From Emiliania huxleyi CCMP1516 (taxonomy: Eukaryota > Haptophyta > Isochrysidales > Noelaerhabdaceae): DNA of 64,000 bases. The stretch lies in the NCBI RefSeq assembly GCF_000372725.1, contig NW_005198537.1:192873-256872 (forward strand). Direction: 5' to 3'. Shown here piece by piece: positions 19,265 to 32,732 of the stretch. The position numbers were made by a program, and so were the translations under genes. The notes below the pieces were generated by a model. It did no database searches. It was given only the letters and a program-made list of their open reading frames with translations, and was not told the origin of the DNA. The stretch's first letter is position 1, and each line of letters begins with the position of its first letter.

Positions 19265-21502
19265 TCAGACCAGCCGCGACGCCGACCCGTTCCAGAGCGA
19301 CGGGGGCCACATCCGGCGCCGCATGTCGGGCGTCTCCGTGCTGCGCGCCGCGCTGCTCGCGGCCGACTCGAGCTCCCACTTTTCCCACTCGCTCGCGCTG
19401 GGCACCTGGCACGGGACGGCCGCCTCGATTGCGGCGGCGACGTCGGCGATGGAGGCGGCGAGCATGTTGCGCGAGGAGGAAGGGTTGAAGCTGATCGAGA
19501 TGACCTCAGGGATCGTGCACGAGAGGAGGCGCGCGGCGTACCGCAGCTCCACGTTTGCGCGGCGCAGCACGCCGGCGGCGCCCGGGTTCGACGCGTCCAG
19601 CGTCTTGTCGAGCGACCTATGGAGTTTGGCGTGGGTCGTGCGAGAGGATGCGTGGCGGCGATGTCTCGACAGGGCCGGAGGTCTCACGAGAGGTAGTTGG
19701 CGGCGTTGGCAAAGTCGTACGCCTGCGGCTTGCCGGCGAGGTTGACGCCGACGATGGGCACCCTCGCCTCGATGGCAGTCACCATCTCGAGCAGGCAGTA
19801 CGGCCGCGTGAGCACCGACTCGGACTGGACCAGCAGCAGCACCTCCGACTCGCGGACGGCCTAGGCCACAGCGGCGGCGCGCGTGGGCAGAGTGCCGCCG
19901 CGCCGCGGGGGATGGGCGGGCCTGGTGATCTTGCTCTCCGACAGCCCCCGGGTGAGGCTGAGGCGGGGGAGGGGGTGGGGTGCAGTCGAGGGGCGTGGGC
20001 GGGCCTGCTGCAGCAGCCGCAGGTCGCGCAAATCGTCGCTGTCGAGGAAGCACTTGCGGCCGAGAAGCACCTGTGCGTGCGGCCGGGCGTGAGGAGGCGA
20101 TGTGCACCGCCCCTCCCTCCCTCCTTCTCTCCTCTCTCGCTCCGCCGCACCTCGAGCTCCGTCTGCAGGAAGCGAGCCTCCATCGCCGCCTCCACCTTGT
20201 AGTGCGAGATGAAGGCCGCCCACCGCTTAGGGCCGGGAGGCGGCGACGGCGCGGGCGGCGGCGCGCTCCGGTCGACTGAGTTGGGCCGCCCAAACAGCCG
20301 CGAGACTGTGAGACTGGAGGTGGGAAGCCCGCCCACCGAGCTTCCCGCGGAGCTGCCCGCCCGTCCCTCATTCTCCACCTCGCCGGCCGCGCCTTCCCGC
20401 GAGCCTTCCCGCGAGAGAGCCGCCGACAGCCTCGCGCCCGCCGCCGCGCCCGCGGCGGTGAGCCACTGCATCGCGGCGGTCGCCCGGTTGGGCTGGCCCC
20501 TGGGAGGCGAAGAGGCCCCGGGGGGGGGGGGGGTCGGAAGGCAGGCGGCGAGCGAGTCTGGCCGTGCCGTGCTGAGTGCTGTCTCGCTCGGCGTGAGAGG
20601 CGCGCGCCACCTCTGCAGCTCGAGCTCCGCCTCGTCCTTGTCCTCGTCCTTGTCCTCGCTGTCGCCGTCGAGCGGCGCGCCGCCCACCCCGTACTGCAGC
20701 GGGCCGAGGTAGCCCGAGACCTCTCCCCGCGCCCGCGGCGACTGCTGCGACGACGCGTGGCGGGGCTCGTGAGAATGGCGAGACAGCGCCGCGGAGAGCT
20801 CGCGCGGACGCGCCTTTGCGCAGCGCGGACCGGCGGCGAGACGGCCGAGCGCGGCGAGCGCGACGAGCAGGAGGAGGGCGGACGCGGCCAGCGCGACGGG
20901 CGGCGGCGCGCCCAGGCCGTGCGTGCCGGCATGCGGGGGCGAGGGCTCGACGCGCCGCGTGGTCGGCTTGCTGATCTCGACGACGGCGACCCCGAGGAGG
21001 CGCGACGCCGCATCGGCAGAGCCGAGGCTGCGGGCAAAGGCTGCGGCGACGGCTTTGTACGTCGAGCCGCTCGGCACGCGCACGTCGACGCGGAGGCGGA
21101 CGCGCGCCGTCTGCGCCGCTGCGCCGGCAGGGTGCGCTCCGCCGCCCAGCCCCTCCTGCTCCTCGCCCTCCTCGCCGAGGCCCTCCTCGGCGTCGCTCAA
21201 GCGGCGCGCGGCGGCTTGCACGACCAGCGCCACGTGGTCGGATGCCACGCCGCACGCCTCGGCGATGGCCCGCCGCAGTGCCTGCTGCCTGTCGCCCTGA
21301 AGCTCCGAGGCGGAGGCGGCAACCGTCATCTCAAAGTGGAGATAAAGCAGCGGCGTCGGCGGCGGCGGCGGCGGCATTGCTGTTGCCGTTGGCGGCGGCC
21401 GGTGCCACGCGGCTGTCGGAGAGGGCGACAGAGGCTGCGGCTGCGAGAGCTGCTGCTGCTTCGGTGGCGGTGGCGGTGGCGGCGGTGGCAGTGGCGGAGG
21501 CA

Positions 21503-21541
<39 letters not shown>

Positions 21542-22394
21542 GCGGCGGCAATGGCGGCGGCGGCAACGGCGGCGGCGGCAACGGCGGCGGCGGCGGCATT
21601 GGCGGCGGTGGCGGAGGCGGTGGTGGCATGTTTGGAAACCCCTCTGGCACGTGCGGTGGCGGCGGAGGGGGCGGGCTTGATGGCGGCGGGGGGTTGGGCG
21701 GAGGCGGAGCAGGCGGCGGCGGCGCGGGCGGAGGCGGAGCAGGCGGCGGCGGCGCGGGCGGCGGCGGATTTGGCGGAGGCGGCGGAGGTGGGAGCGGCGG
21801 CGCTGGAGAGGGCGGGGGCGGCGGCATCGGTGGTGGCGGCATCGGCGGCGGCGGCGGCGGTGAGGGCGGCGGCGGTGGAGGCGGCATCGGCGGAGGCGGC
21901 GGAAGCGGAGTCGGCGAGGGCGAGGGCGGCGGTGGCAGTGGTGGTGGCGGCGGAGGCGGAGGCGGCGCCGGCAAAGGTGGCGGCGGATTGGGCGGCGGCG
22001 GCGGCGGCGGCAGGTAGCGCTTGCCGCAATCGCCGCAATCCTCGCCGTAGTCGCAGAGGGCCAGCGTCGCACCGCTCCCGCCGTCGTCGCACACGCCATT
22101 CTTCGCGTGGAAACAGTGGTCGCTGCAGAGAGGGTGGTCTTGTGAGATCGGCGGAGGCGGCGGCCGTACATGGAACCCCCAGGAGCGCGGCGGCGGCGAC
22201 GGAGTCGCAAAAGGATCGGACCGCGACGGGGGCGGCGGCGACCGCACTGCCCCACCAAAACCAAAGCCCCACTCAGCGGCGGCAGCCGAGAGAGTTGCAA
22301 TGCCAGCCGGCGGCGGAGGCGGCGAGGCGGCAAAGCCCCACGACTGCGGTGGAGGAGGAGAGAAGAGGAGCCACTGTCGGGCGGTGGCTTGCAT
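19265..22394 (-). CDS. Predicted single-pass membrane protein with Cys-rich/polyproline region and cytoplasmic TIR domain
   Basis: Four exons on the minus strand: 22394-20151, 20070-20005, 19860-19688, 19616-19265, giving 944 residues. Introns 1 and 3 have GT donors, intron 2 GC. Order: polyproline segments; a Cys-rich module near residues 88-127 (CSDHCFHAKNGVCDDGG...CDYGEDCGDCG); ~225 residues of near-pure proline; a ~140-residue folded-looking region; a hydrophobic span ALAASALLLLVALAALG near 495-520; a low-complexity linker; then a TIR domain from about 727. The TIR shows AAFISHYKVEAAMEARFLQTELE across exon 1, LLGRKCFLDSDDLRDL in exon 2, and VLLLVQSESVLTRPYCLLEM in exon 3. Glu795 in CLLEM sits at the position of the catalytic Glu of TIR NAD hydrolases. 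No cleavable signal peptide is obvious at the chosen start; an upstream exon may supply one. Confidence 0.8.
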
Positions 22395-23011
22395 AACCCG
22401 ACGTCAAGCCGCGACGGTGAGTGGCGGGGTCTGAATCGCCCCTGACTAACCTGGGTGACTAGCAAGGCGGCGCGGGGTGCCAGAGGGCTCTCAGTCTCGC
22501 CAACCGAGGCCCTGTGAAGAGGCCCCCCTGGCTTGAAGCGCCTCTCCAGGCCTCGCTTTCGCTCTCGTGCGCGACGCTGGCCAGGCCATGTAGGTGCGCG
22601 CTGCCGCCCAATCGACGCGCTCCCCCGCCCAACACCCCTGCCCGCCGGGCAGCGCGCCATCCAGATGGCCGCCCCGACCCTCACTTCCGGCTGCGCGCCC
22701 ACGCTCGGCCAGCAGGGCCGCCGAGCGCATCGCGGCTGTTATAGTTGGCCGGTCGTCGGAGACGCGAGGATCTGCCGGCACATCCCGCCACGGTACCTAC
22801 CACGGCACCTCTGAACGCGCGGTGGCGGTGGCGAGACTGTCTCAAGAAATCCGTGGATGTCGCCACAAGAAATCCGTGCTGTTCGGCAATCAGCCGTCAC
22901 CTCTCCCGTTCCCCTGTGTCCCTGATCGTCCTTACAAGATCCTGCTCGTGCAGGTGGGGACCCTGTCCTTCTCCCACCCCTCGTTTGGCGTGCCCGTTTT
23001 ATTTTTATTTT
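22395..23011. other. Intergenic, no supported gene
   Basis: The upstream side of the TIR gene and the 3' flank of the methyltransferase gene. It contains a pyrimidine-rich stretch near 22960-23030 resembling the tail of the R1 repeat (CCCACCCCTCGTTTGG and T-rich). A missing 5' exon of the TIR gene could lie here but was not identified. Confidence 0.4.
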
Positions 23012-25254
<2,243 letters not shown>

Positions 25255-25530
25255 GCTCGCACCATCGACTGCAGCCGCAGCGGCGAGGAGGCGTGGGAAT
25301 GGGCCCATTGTCGGTTCGAGTCGCGTTCGGCGGGGAGCTGCGGTGTCGCCCCCTGTGCGCTCTGTGGCTGTGCGCAGTGCGGTGGGGGACCGCGTGTCTA
25401 GAGCTGACCTGTCTGCGTCTCTCACTCTCTGAAAAACACAAGATTGCGCGAGACGCAGCGACGGAGAGATGCAAGATGGAAAAACGCGAGCAACTCCGTG
25501 CACGCGTATTCTTTGTGGCCTCGGATTGGG

Positions 25531-26283
25531 GGCATGTTGTGCGAGTATATGGGACAAAAGCGTCGAAAATGTCCCAAAAAGCGTGTCTCGAGTTTGTTGC
25601 AGCCCCACAGCTGGCGCGCGCTGCCAGGAAGCACCGCTCGCGTGTCGGCCGCACTCCCTGGCACCCAGGGAGTGCGGCCGACCGACCAGACCGATTAGGC
25701 TCGACGCCGCGCTCGCTGTGGGGCTGCAACAAACTCGCCGCCGAGCGTGCCATCGAAGGCGTCCCGTCGGAGGTGATGGAGTGTGAGACCTGAGGCTGCG
25801 GAGGTGACGCCTGAGGTACCGGCCCGTGCACAGCGACTCAGCCGGCGACCGCCACGGGCTCAGACGAGACCTGTCGACGCGTTCCGGCTCAGCTTCACCA
25901 TGGTCCTCGGGCGTCTGTCGACGTCAGGACCACCCATACAGCTTGCGGGTTTGAGGTCGCAAGAGCCAAGATGGTGGCGTTTGGACATCCCAACCATCAC
26001 ACAAGACAGCCTGTAGGTGATGGCGGGACGGCGCAGTGTTTGTGGCACTCGGCAGTAGGCACCCGCGGCACGGCCCCGCTGTCGGCTCTCGCGGGCTGCA
26101 GAACCGGCCCCAGAAGGGGACGTTCCGGGCGAGTGTGGCAGCTCCTTCGCTAGTATGGGCACCCTCTATCATAGCACTACTGATCCTGGTCATTAGAGCT
26201 GCCAGGGATAGCGTCAGGAGCCGGTAGGAGTCAAAACCCCTCATATTTGAGACATCGTGTCCCATATACTCGCACAACATGCC
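25531..26283. repeat. Inverted repeat with 26-bp perfect arms enclosing a smaller palindromic element
   Basis: Outer arms lie at 25531-25556 and 26258-26283 (GGCATGTTGTGCGAGTATAT and its complement). Inside, 25589-25610 and 25716-25737 form 22-bp perfect inverted arms (GTTTGTTGCAGCCCCACAG core) around a 16-bp-stem hairpin, 25646-25661 with 25665-25680 (GGCCGCACTCCCTGG arm). The 149-bp inner unit resembles a miniature inverted-repeat transposable element. No transposase is present. Confidence 0.85.
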
Positions 26284-26305
26284 TGGGAGCGCCGCACACA
26301 CTGCT

Positions 26306-27409
26306 CGGTACCCCCCCTGCACATCTAAAGTCATCCCTGCTGCTAGGGGGGGGGGGGGGGGTCTGACCCCCCCAGCAGCAGAACACTGCTGCTGGGGGGG
26401 GGGGACCGGCCCCCCCTCCCCAAAAATGGGGGGTTTTTGTAGATATGGGGGGGGGGTACCCACCAGGGGGGGGGGCGCTCCCTGGGCTGTGTTGTGATTT
26501 TATGGGAGGCGCGGGCCCCANNNNNNNNNNNNNNNNNNNNNNNNNNNNNNNNNNNNNNNNNNNNNNNNNNNNNNNNNNNNNNNNNNNNNNNNNNNNNNNN
26601 NNNNNNNNNNNNNNNNNNNNAGTCCCCCCTCTGCCGCGAGGAGGGGTCGTGCCGCCCCCCCCAGCAGCAGAGCGCTGCTGCTGGGGGGGGGGTCCCGACC
26701 CCCCCAGCAGCAGAGGGCATTGGACCCAGCTCTCCCGGCTCCCGCCTCTTCGCCGCCGCCGCCCCCTCCCACCTCGGCTCGTGTTTTAGCGGTACGCTCG
26801 AGGCGGCTGTGTTCACCGCGCCTTTGAGCCCAATACACCTTCGTCGTGTCGAGTGCTGGCGTTTTACTAAAGACTTGTGGACCATGTGAGTCTATCTTGT
26901 ACTACCACACTAAAAGCCGTATAGTGAGCCACTCACTCGGGCGTCTCGGCTGACGATGATCGATCAGCGTTGATCTCTCTAGCCTATCGGTCCCCCGCTC
27001 GATCCTCGGATCGCTCGCTCGTCGAAATCGATCGACTGAGCTTAAGGACTTTTCTCGTTTTTCGAAACCGGCGCACTGTCAGGTCCGCCGCGACGCGTCG
27101 CCGCAATGGCGGGCAGCGACGTGGTGGAAGCCATGCGGCTCGCCCTCAAGCCATTTAATATCCAGCACCTCGCCGACGACTGGAACGCTAACCGTACTTA
27201 CTTACAGCTGTCGGTACAGAGATGCCAGCACACCCCCCCCCCCAGGCCCATGAGCAGCCAGAGCGCTGCTGCTGTGGGTGGGGGTCCCGACCCCCCCAGC
27301 AGCAGAGCGCTCCTGCTGGGGGGGGGGGGGTCCCGACCCCCCCAGCAGCAGAGCGCTGCTGCTGGGGGGGGGGGTCGGCCATGACTTTAGATGTGCAGGG
27401 GGGGTACCG
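26306..27409. repeat. Inverted repeat with 29-bp arms enclosing G/C-tract hairpins
   Basis: Arms at 26306-26334 and 27381-27409 are perfect inverted copies (TGCACATCTAAAGTCAT core). Between them, several copies of a hairpin occur: a C-run, CAGCAGCAG, loop AGCG, CTGCTGCTG, a G-run (for example about 26656-26692, 27292-27320, 27336-27373; partial forms near 26355-26405 and 26695-26715). The assembly gap lies in the middle. A short frame at 27106-27240 was seen but not called. Confidence 0.85.
26521..26620. other. Assembly gap (100 N)
   Basis: Exactly 100 unknown bases inside the hairpin and G-tract region, a conventional scaffold gap of unknown true length. The flanking GC hairpins plausibly blocked sequencing or assembly. 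Confidence 0.99.
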
Positions 27410-27495
27410 ACCAACCGGAACCGCCGACTACCGAGCAGCGTGTGCGGCGCCGCCGCTCTGCCTCTGGCGCGTATTATACAAACAACACGCACGTC

Positions 27496-27937
27496 TCATG
27501 CCGTGGACATGCGCTTCGCGTTTTTGACACCCTTGTTTTTGTTGCCCGACGGGCCGCCCTTTCCGCCAAAGTTCTTCTTTTTCTTTTTCTCCTGCTCCCC
27601 GCTCTCGGGCTGGAGCTCGATCTGCGGCGCCGACTGGATCTTTGGCCCGCCCGGCACGTACCTCCCCTCGACCTGCTCGGCGACGCCGCCCTGCTGCTCA
27701 AGGTACGACTTGTAGTCGCCGTCGTACACGACGAGCTCGCCGTCCTCGATGGCGAGGATCGTGTTGGCGGTCTGCGAGATGAAGAAGCGGTCGTGCGACA
27801 CCATGAGCACCGTGCCCTCGAACTGCTGCAGCGCCTGGTGGCAAAACGGACGGCACGGGTGGGCGTCGCGCGCAACCGCGACGCGGCGGCAGCGCGAGTC
27901 GCGGCGGCGCCTCCTCGAGCACCTCCTTGGCGGCGAT

Positions 27938-27972
<35 letters not shown>

Positions 27973-30196
27973 GGTTGGACGGCTCGAGGAGCATGCGGCA
28001 CAGCGCGACGCGCGCCTGCGCGAGGGCGTCGCGGGCGTGTGTGACGGACATGTCGCGGACATGTCGCGGACATGTCGCGAGCAGGCTGCGGCGGAGCGCG
28101 GCGGCGGCGGTGGCGGTGGCGCGGCGGCGGGGGGCGGCCGCCTTCTCGCCGCCCGAGAGGAGGGAGAGCTTGTCTTCGACCTTCTCGCCCTTGAACATGA
28201 ACTTGCCGAGCAGCGCGCGCAGCTCCTCGTACCTGCGTGTCGAGGCCGTGCCGGGCCTATGTCGGGGCCGTGTCGGGGCAGTGTGGCGGGATGGCTCTCG
28301 GGGGGACGTGCGTGCGCACGTGTGGTCCGTCGATGCGGAGGCGTCCTGTACCGTCTGCAGCACCGTCTTGTCGAGGGGGAGGGCGTTGGCCTGGTCCTGC
28401 TCGAAGTAGCGCGTCACCGCGTTGGGCGCGACCACCTCGGCGCGGCCTCTCCGCGGGGTCTCCGTCCCGAGGATGAGCCGCAGCAGCGTCGACTTGCCCG
28501 CCCCGTTCGGGCCGATGATCGCGATCCGGTCGCCGCGCTCGATGCACAGGTCGACGTCCGAGAAGAGGGTCGAGCCGCCGTAGCCGTGCTCGACGCCCTC
28601 GAGCTCGATGAGCTCCTTGGAGCAGCGCGGCGCGGGAGGGAAGCGGAAGCCGAACCTCGCGCGTGCGGTGAAGGGCTTGGGCATGTGCTTATCGCCGCCG
28701 GGCTGCAGCTCGGCGAGCGCGCGCTCCTTGGCGCGCACCGTCGCGGCGGCGGCCTCGTTGTTGCGCAGGCGCGAGACGTCCGCCTTGAGCGCCTTGATCT
28801 CCTTTTGCTGCGCCTCCCACGCCGCGGTGGCGAGCCGGACCCGCTCGCCCTTGAGCTTCAGGAAGGAGCGGTAGTTGCCTGCGGGGTAGGGTTAGGGTTA
28901 GGGTTAGGGTTGAGCTTGGGAGAAGGAGCGGTAGTTGCCAGTGGGGCGTGCCGCGCCGCACTGTGCCGCGCCGCCGTGTGCCGCGCCGCCGCCGTGGGCG
29001 CCGTGGGGCGGAGGGAGGAGCGGGGTCTGAGGGAGGAGGGGCGGAGTGGTCGCCTGGGTACGAGTGCGTGACGCCGTACTCCGTCTCGACCATCTTAGTG
29101 CAGACGCGGTCGAGGAACTCGCGGTCGTGCGAGACGAGGACGAGGGCGAGCTTGGACGTCTGCTCGCGCAGGTAGCCCTCGAGCCACTCCACCGAGTCGA
29201 GGTCCATGTGGTTGGTCGGCTCGTCGAGCAGCAGCACCTGCGGCAGCCGCGGCGCGGGTGAGCAGGCCCTCTCGCCAGAGTGTGCCGGCGAGTCGGCCGA
29301 GGAGGGGCAGCAGCACCTGCGGCTCCTGCAGCAGCGCCTTGCCGAGCCCGATCCGCATCTTCCACCCGCCCGAGAAGGCGGTCACCGGCAGCTCGGCGTC
29401 CGACGGGGAGAAGCCCATCGCACTCATCATCCTCTCGGCGCGCTTCTCGATGGCGCCCGCGTCGGACGCGTCCAGCTGCGCCTGCAGCTCCGCCATCGTG
29501 TCGAGCGCGCCCTGCATCGCGTCGGCGTCCTCGCCTGCGGCGGCGAGCGCCGCCTCCGCCTCGTCGTACCGCGCGCGGAGCGAGAGCACCTGCAGGAAGG
29601 AGAGGGGCGGTGCGCGGCAGAGGGGACGCTGGCGCGTCGGCACGGGAGGCGGAGGGGGGGAGGGCTGCTCGCAGGCGGCGGCGAGGGAGGGGGAGAGCCT
29701 CGCCGCTCGACTGGCCCCTCGACTGCGCACCTCGACTGCGCACCCCTCGACTGCGCTCCTCGACTGCGCTCCTCGACTGCGCACCTCTGGACAGGCGGGG
29801 CTACTTCTCGGCTACTTCTCTGTCCCGCTCGCGCCTCCGAAAAGACGGAGAGCATCTCGTCCCGCAGCGAGCGGTCGTCGCGGAGCTCCTCGCGGAACTC
29901 CTGCCGCAGAAAGGCAACCTTGATGTCCGCCGATGACTTGACAATCTCGCCGCCGTCGAGCTCGAGCTCCCCGGCAAGGACGCGCAGCTGCGTCGTCTTG
30001 CCGGCTCCGTTGTTTCCGACGAGGCCGACGCGCTGCCCCGTCTGCACGTCCCAGCTCGCGTCGGTCAGCACGTCCTGGTTGCGGAATCGCAGCTGGCCGC
30101 CGCTCATCTTGAGGTACGCGAACCCTGGCTCGGCGCCCTCGAACCGCTCGATGCGAGACCCCATCCCGCGCCGGCCAGAGGTGTCGGTGCCGCCGC

Positions 30197-30230
<34 letters not shown>

Positions 30231-31157
30231 CTCGTCATCCGCGGCCGGCTTGGCCTTGCCCTGCTTCTTCTTGGACAGCCGCACCGCCGGCTCCGCCGGC
30301 TCATCCGCCGCCTCCTCGACCGCCGCCGCCTCGACCGCCTCCTCCGCTGCGTCCGCCGCCTCCTCGTCGGCCGCCGCTGGCGCGGGCTCCTCCGCCACGA
30401 GCGGCGGAGGAGGAGGCGACGTGGACGGGACGGCGGGCGGCGGCGCGGCGGCGGCAGCGGCGGCGGGCGCGCCCAGCGAGAGCCCCAGCTGGTTGACCAG
30501 CTCGTCCGCTTGCGCCAGCAGCGGGCCGGCTCCGCTTATGCCCATCGCCTCGTTGCACGCGCTCAGCGCGGCCGGCACCGGCAAGGAGGCGTCCACGCCC
30601 AGCTGATCGCACACGGCCCGCACCTTGTCTGCAAGGGTCACGGCCGGCGCCGCCGCCGCGGCCGGCGCGGCGGGCTCGGGCGTGGGCGCCGCAGGCTCTG
30701 GCGGCGGAGCTGCGAGATCGCGCTTCTTCAGCTTCTTCTTGCCCATGGCGGGCGCGACAGGGGCGAGCGGGTCGTCCGCCGCGCCTGTTGCCGCCGCCGC
30801 CTCCATCGCCTCGAGCGCCTCGAGCGCCGCCAGCGCCGCTGGCGCGAGCCCACCCTTCTTTGCCTTTTTGGGCTTCTTTGCAGCCTTGCCGGCGGGCGCC
30901 ACGGGAGACAGCCCGTCGTCCGCCGCCTCCGCGCCACCGCCCGCCGCCTCGCCCGCCTCCCACGCATCGAGCGCCTCGAGTGCGCCGGCCGGGGCACCCT
31001 TGCCCTTCTTCTTCTTCTTTGCCATCATGACCACGGGCAGGAGCGGCGGCGGCCGCGCGCGCAGTGCCGGGCCGTGCCGCGCCGGCGCGCCGAGACCGCG
31101 TGCATCCTGCAGCAGCAACGCGAGCGAAAGGCAGATTTTCAGCGGCGAGAGCTTCAT
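27496..31157 (-). CDS. ABCF-family (GCN20/Uup-like) ATPase with N-terminal targeting sequence
   Basis: Seven exons on the minus strand: 31157-29835, 29589-29317, 29237-29054, 28878-28320, 28232-28142, 28015-27911, 27834-27496, giving 957 residues. Introns 1, 3, 5 and 6 have GC donors, 2 and 4 GT. ABCF proteins are soluble twin-ATPase translation factors without membrane domains. Residues 1-20 are a signal peptide ([16 protein letters not shown]), followed by an Arg/Pro/Lys-rich leader and a ~300-residue Ala-rich low-complexity region, consistent with import into a complex plastid. Cassette 1: Walker A GNNGAGKT near 380, signature FSGGW near 508, Walker B LLLDEP near 533-538. Cassette 2: GPNGAGKS near 715, LSGGEK at 805-810, LLLLDEP with Glu830, then [10 protein letters not shown]. 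The tail is basic. The closest plant family by pattern is plastid ABCF5. Confidence 0.92.
28884..28911 (+). repeat. Telomeric TTAGGG repeats inside an ABCF intron
   Basis: Four GGGTTA units lie within intron 3 of the minus-strand ABCF gene. Read on the coding strand they form a CCCTAA tract directly before CCCCGCAG, so they make the polypyrimidine tract of that 3' splice site. The first bases of the following exon (complement of GGAGCGGTAGTTGCC) occur a second time on the other side of the array. Confidence 0.9.
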
Positions 31158-31420
31158 GGCGTCAATGCGACGGGCGCAGCGCTGGACTCGGCGCAGCGCT
31201 GGCCTGGAGCTCGTGGTTGGAGGCACAGCGGCGACAAGAATTTTCCAGGCCGAGAATTTGCGGCGCGCCTGCTCGTGGACCCTGTCCTCCACTGCGGGAC
31301 GCGGAAACGAAAGGTGTGTAGACCCCAGTTCCAGCGGACGCAGCGAGCGTCGGGACTCCGTCCCAGCAGACGAAGTCTTCCTCGTGGGCTCCACGGCCCG
31401 GATCGCGAGCTCGATCGATA

Positions 31421-32174
31421 CGCGACGCGCTCGGCCTCCGCTGGCGGCTGCCGCAAGAGCGGCTGGCTCACGGCAGCGTCTCGCCGGTTGCCGGATAGGA
31501 GAGTACAGAACGTCTGGAGTGTAACTGTGTACGTGAGATCGGTTTTGATAACAAGCACGGTCGATCCGTCAAAGCGATACACTCGTTCCTATCTCGCTGG
31601 AGGGCTGGCACGGAGCTCTGTTGCCGACAAACAGGAAGAGCCGAGCGGCAAGAAGGGCTCGATGGGAACCGTCAGAAGAGCTTCAGGTGTAACCTGAAGT
31701 CCGTCGTGACGCTCTTGTTCCCCCCAGGTTTGACCGCGCAGCTTCCAAAACTCGACGATATCTCCGGAAAGACTGCGAACGTCCCGCAGAGCGGCAGCAT
31801 GAGAGGCGCAGAGAGGCTGCGAGTGCTCGACGAGTCTTGCGAGCTGCGCGTTCAAACCTGGGGGGAACCGACCGCATCAGGGTGGACTTCCGAAACCTCC
31901 GTGAGCACGTTTGACGGTTCTCGCTCCCCATCGAGCCCTTCTTGCCGCTCGGCTCTTCCTGTTTGTCGGCAACAGAGCTCCGTGCCAGCCCTCCAGCGAG
32001 ATAGGAACGAGTGTATCGCTTTGACGGATCGACCGTGCTTGTTATCAAAACCGATCTCACGTACACAGTTACACTCCAGACGTTCTGTACTCTCCTATCC
32101 GGCAACCGGCGAGACGCTGCCGTGAGCCAGCCGCTCTTGCGGCAGCCGCCAGCGGAGGCCGAGCGCGTCGCGTG
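31421..32174. repeat. Long imperfect palindrome, arms about 340 bp
   Basis: 31421-31667 and 31928-32174 are near-identical in opposite orientation (landmark TAACTGTGTACGTGAGATCG in the left arm). The inner parts, about 31720-31760 and 31833-31872, are also inverted copies (GTTCCCCCCAGGTTTGA). Arms are more diverged between 31668 and 31720. The unpaired centre is about 75 bp. It lies in the 5' flank of the ABCF gene. No transposase was seen. Confidence 0.85.
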
Positions 32175-32732
32175 AGTTGAAATCGATGTGGCGAGTCGAC
32201 CGCCAGTCCGTACGATGGCACTGCGACCGCGGCGGCTGCTGGCGAGGGCAGCAGCGGTGCGCGCGAGGCGGCAACGTAATCGGGTCCGAAGTCCGGACCC
32301 GATTTGGGGTCCACACACCTTTTCGCCGAGTGGCCTCCCCTATCCCTCGTTTGGGTTGTCTGCCGGCTTTCTTTCTTTTCAACCCAAGCGCCAAGGCGCA
32401 AGGCGCAAGGGAGGACGACGGGAGAACGTAACACTCTGCCGCCCCAAATGTAATGTGAATGTAAATGTGAATGCAAATGTGAATGGAAATGTAACATGAC
32501 AAATGGCAAAATTTACAATCAACAATATAACCCATATGCAACCAAAGGGAAAACAGGGCGCGTGCACGCTATACAACGTCAACGATGCCTGCAGTTGTCA
32601 TGTCACATGCGCGCGTCGTTCACTACTCGCTAGGTTCACATGGCTGATGTAGTATATTGCGGGAGCCACCGCGCAGGCGCGCAGGTGCCGCAAGGCGCGT
32701 GGCGCGTTGCGCCAGAGCCACACCACGGTGGG
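32175..32732. other. Intergenic with a short-unit AT-rich repeat
   Basis: About 32318-32395 resembles part of R1 (CCCTATCCCTCGTTTGGG and a T/C-rich tail). About 32440-32500 is a degenerate hexamer run (AATGTG/AATGTA). No gene was recognised. Confidence 0.5.

Noticed and set aside
21242-22396. Plus-strand poly-Ala and poly-Gly frames
   Set aside because: They are complements of the polyproline rod of the TIR-domain protein.
26321-26335. Thought of the CAG/CTG stretches as a CRISPR-like array
   Set aside because: Repeats are self-complementary G/C tracts with no regular spacers, and the DNA is nuclear eukaryotic.
31683-32318. 211-codon minus-strand frame
   Set aside because: It lies wholly in the palindrome; the same residues appear in the frame of the other arm, and composition is Arg/Ser-rich.
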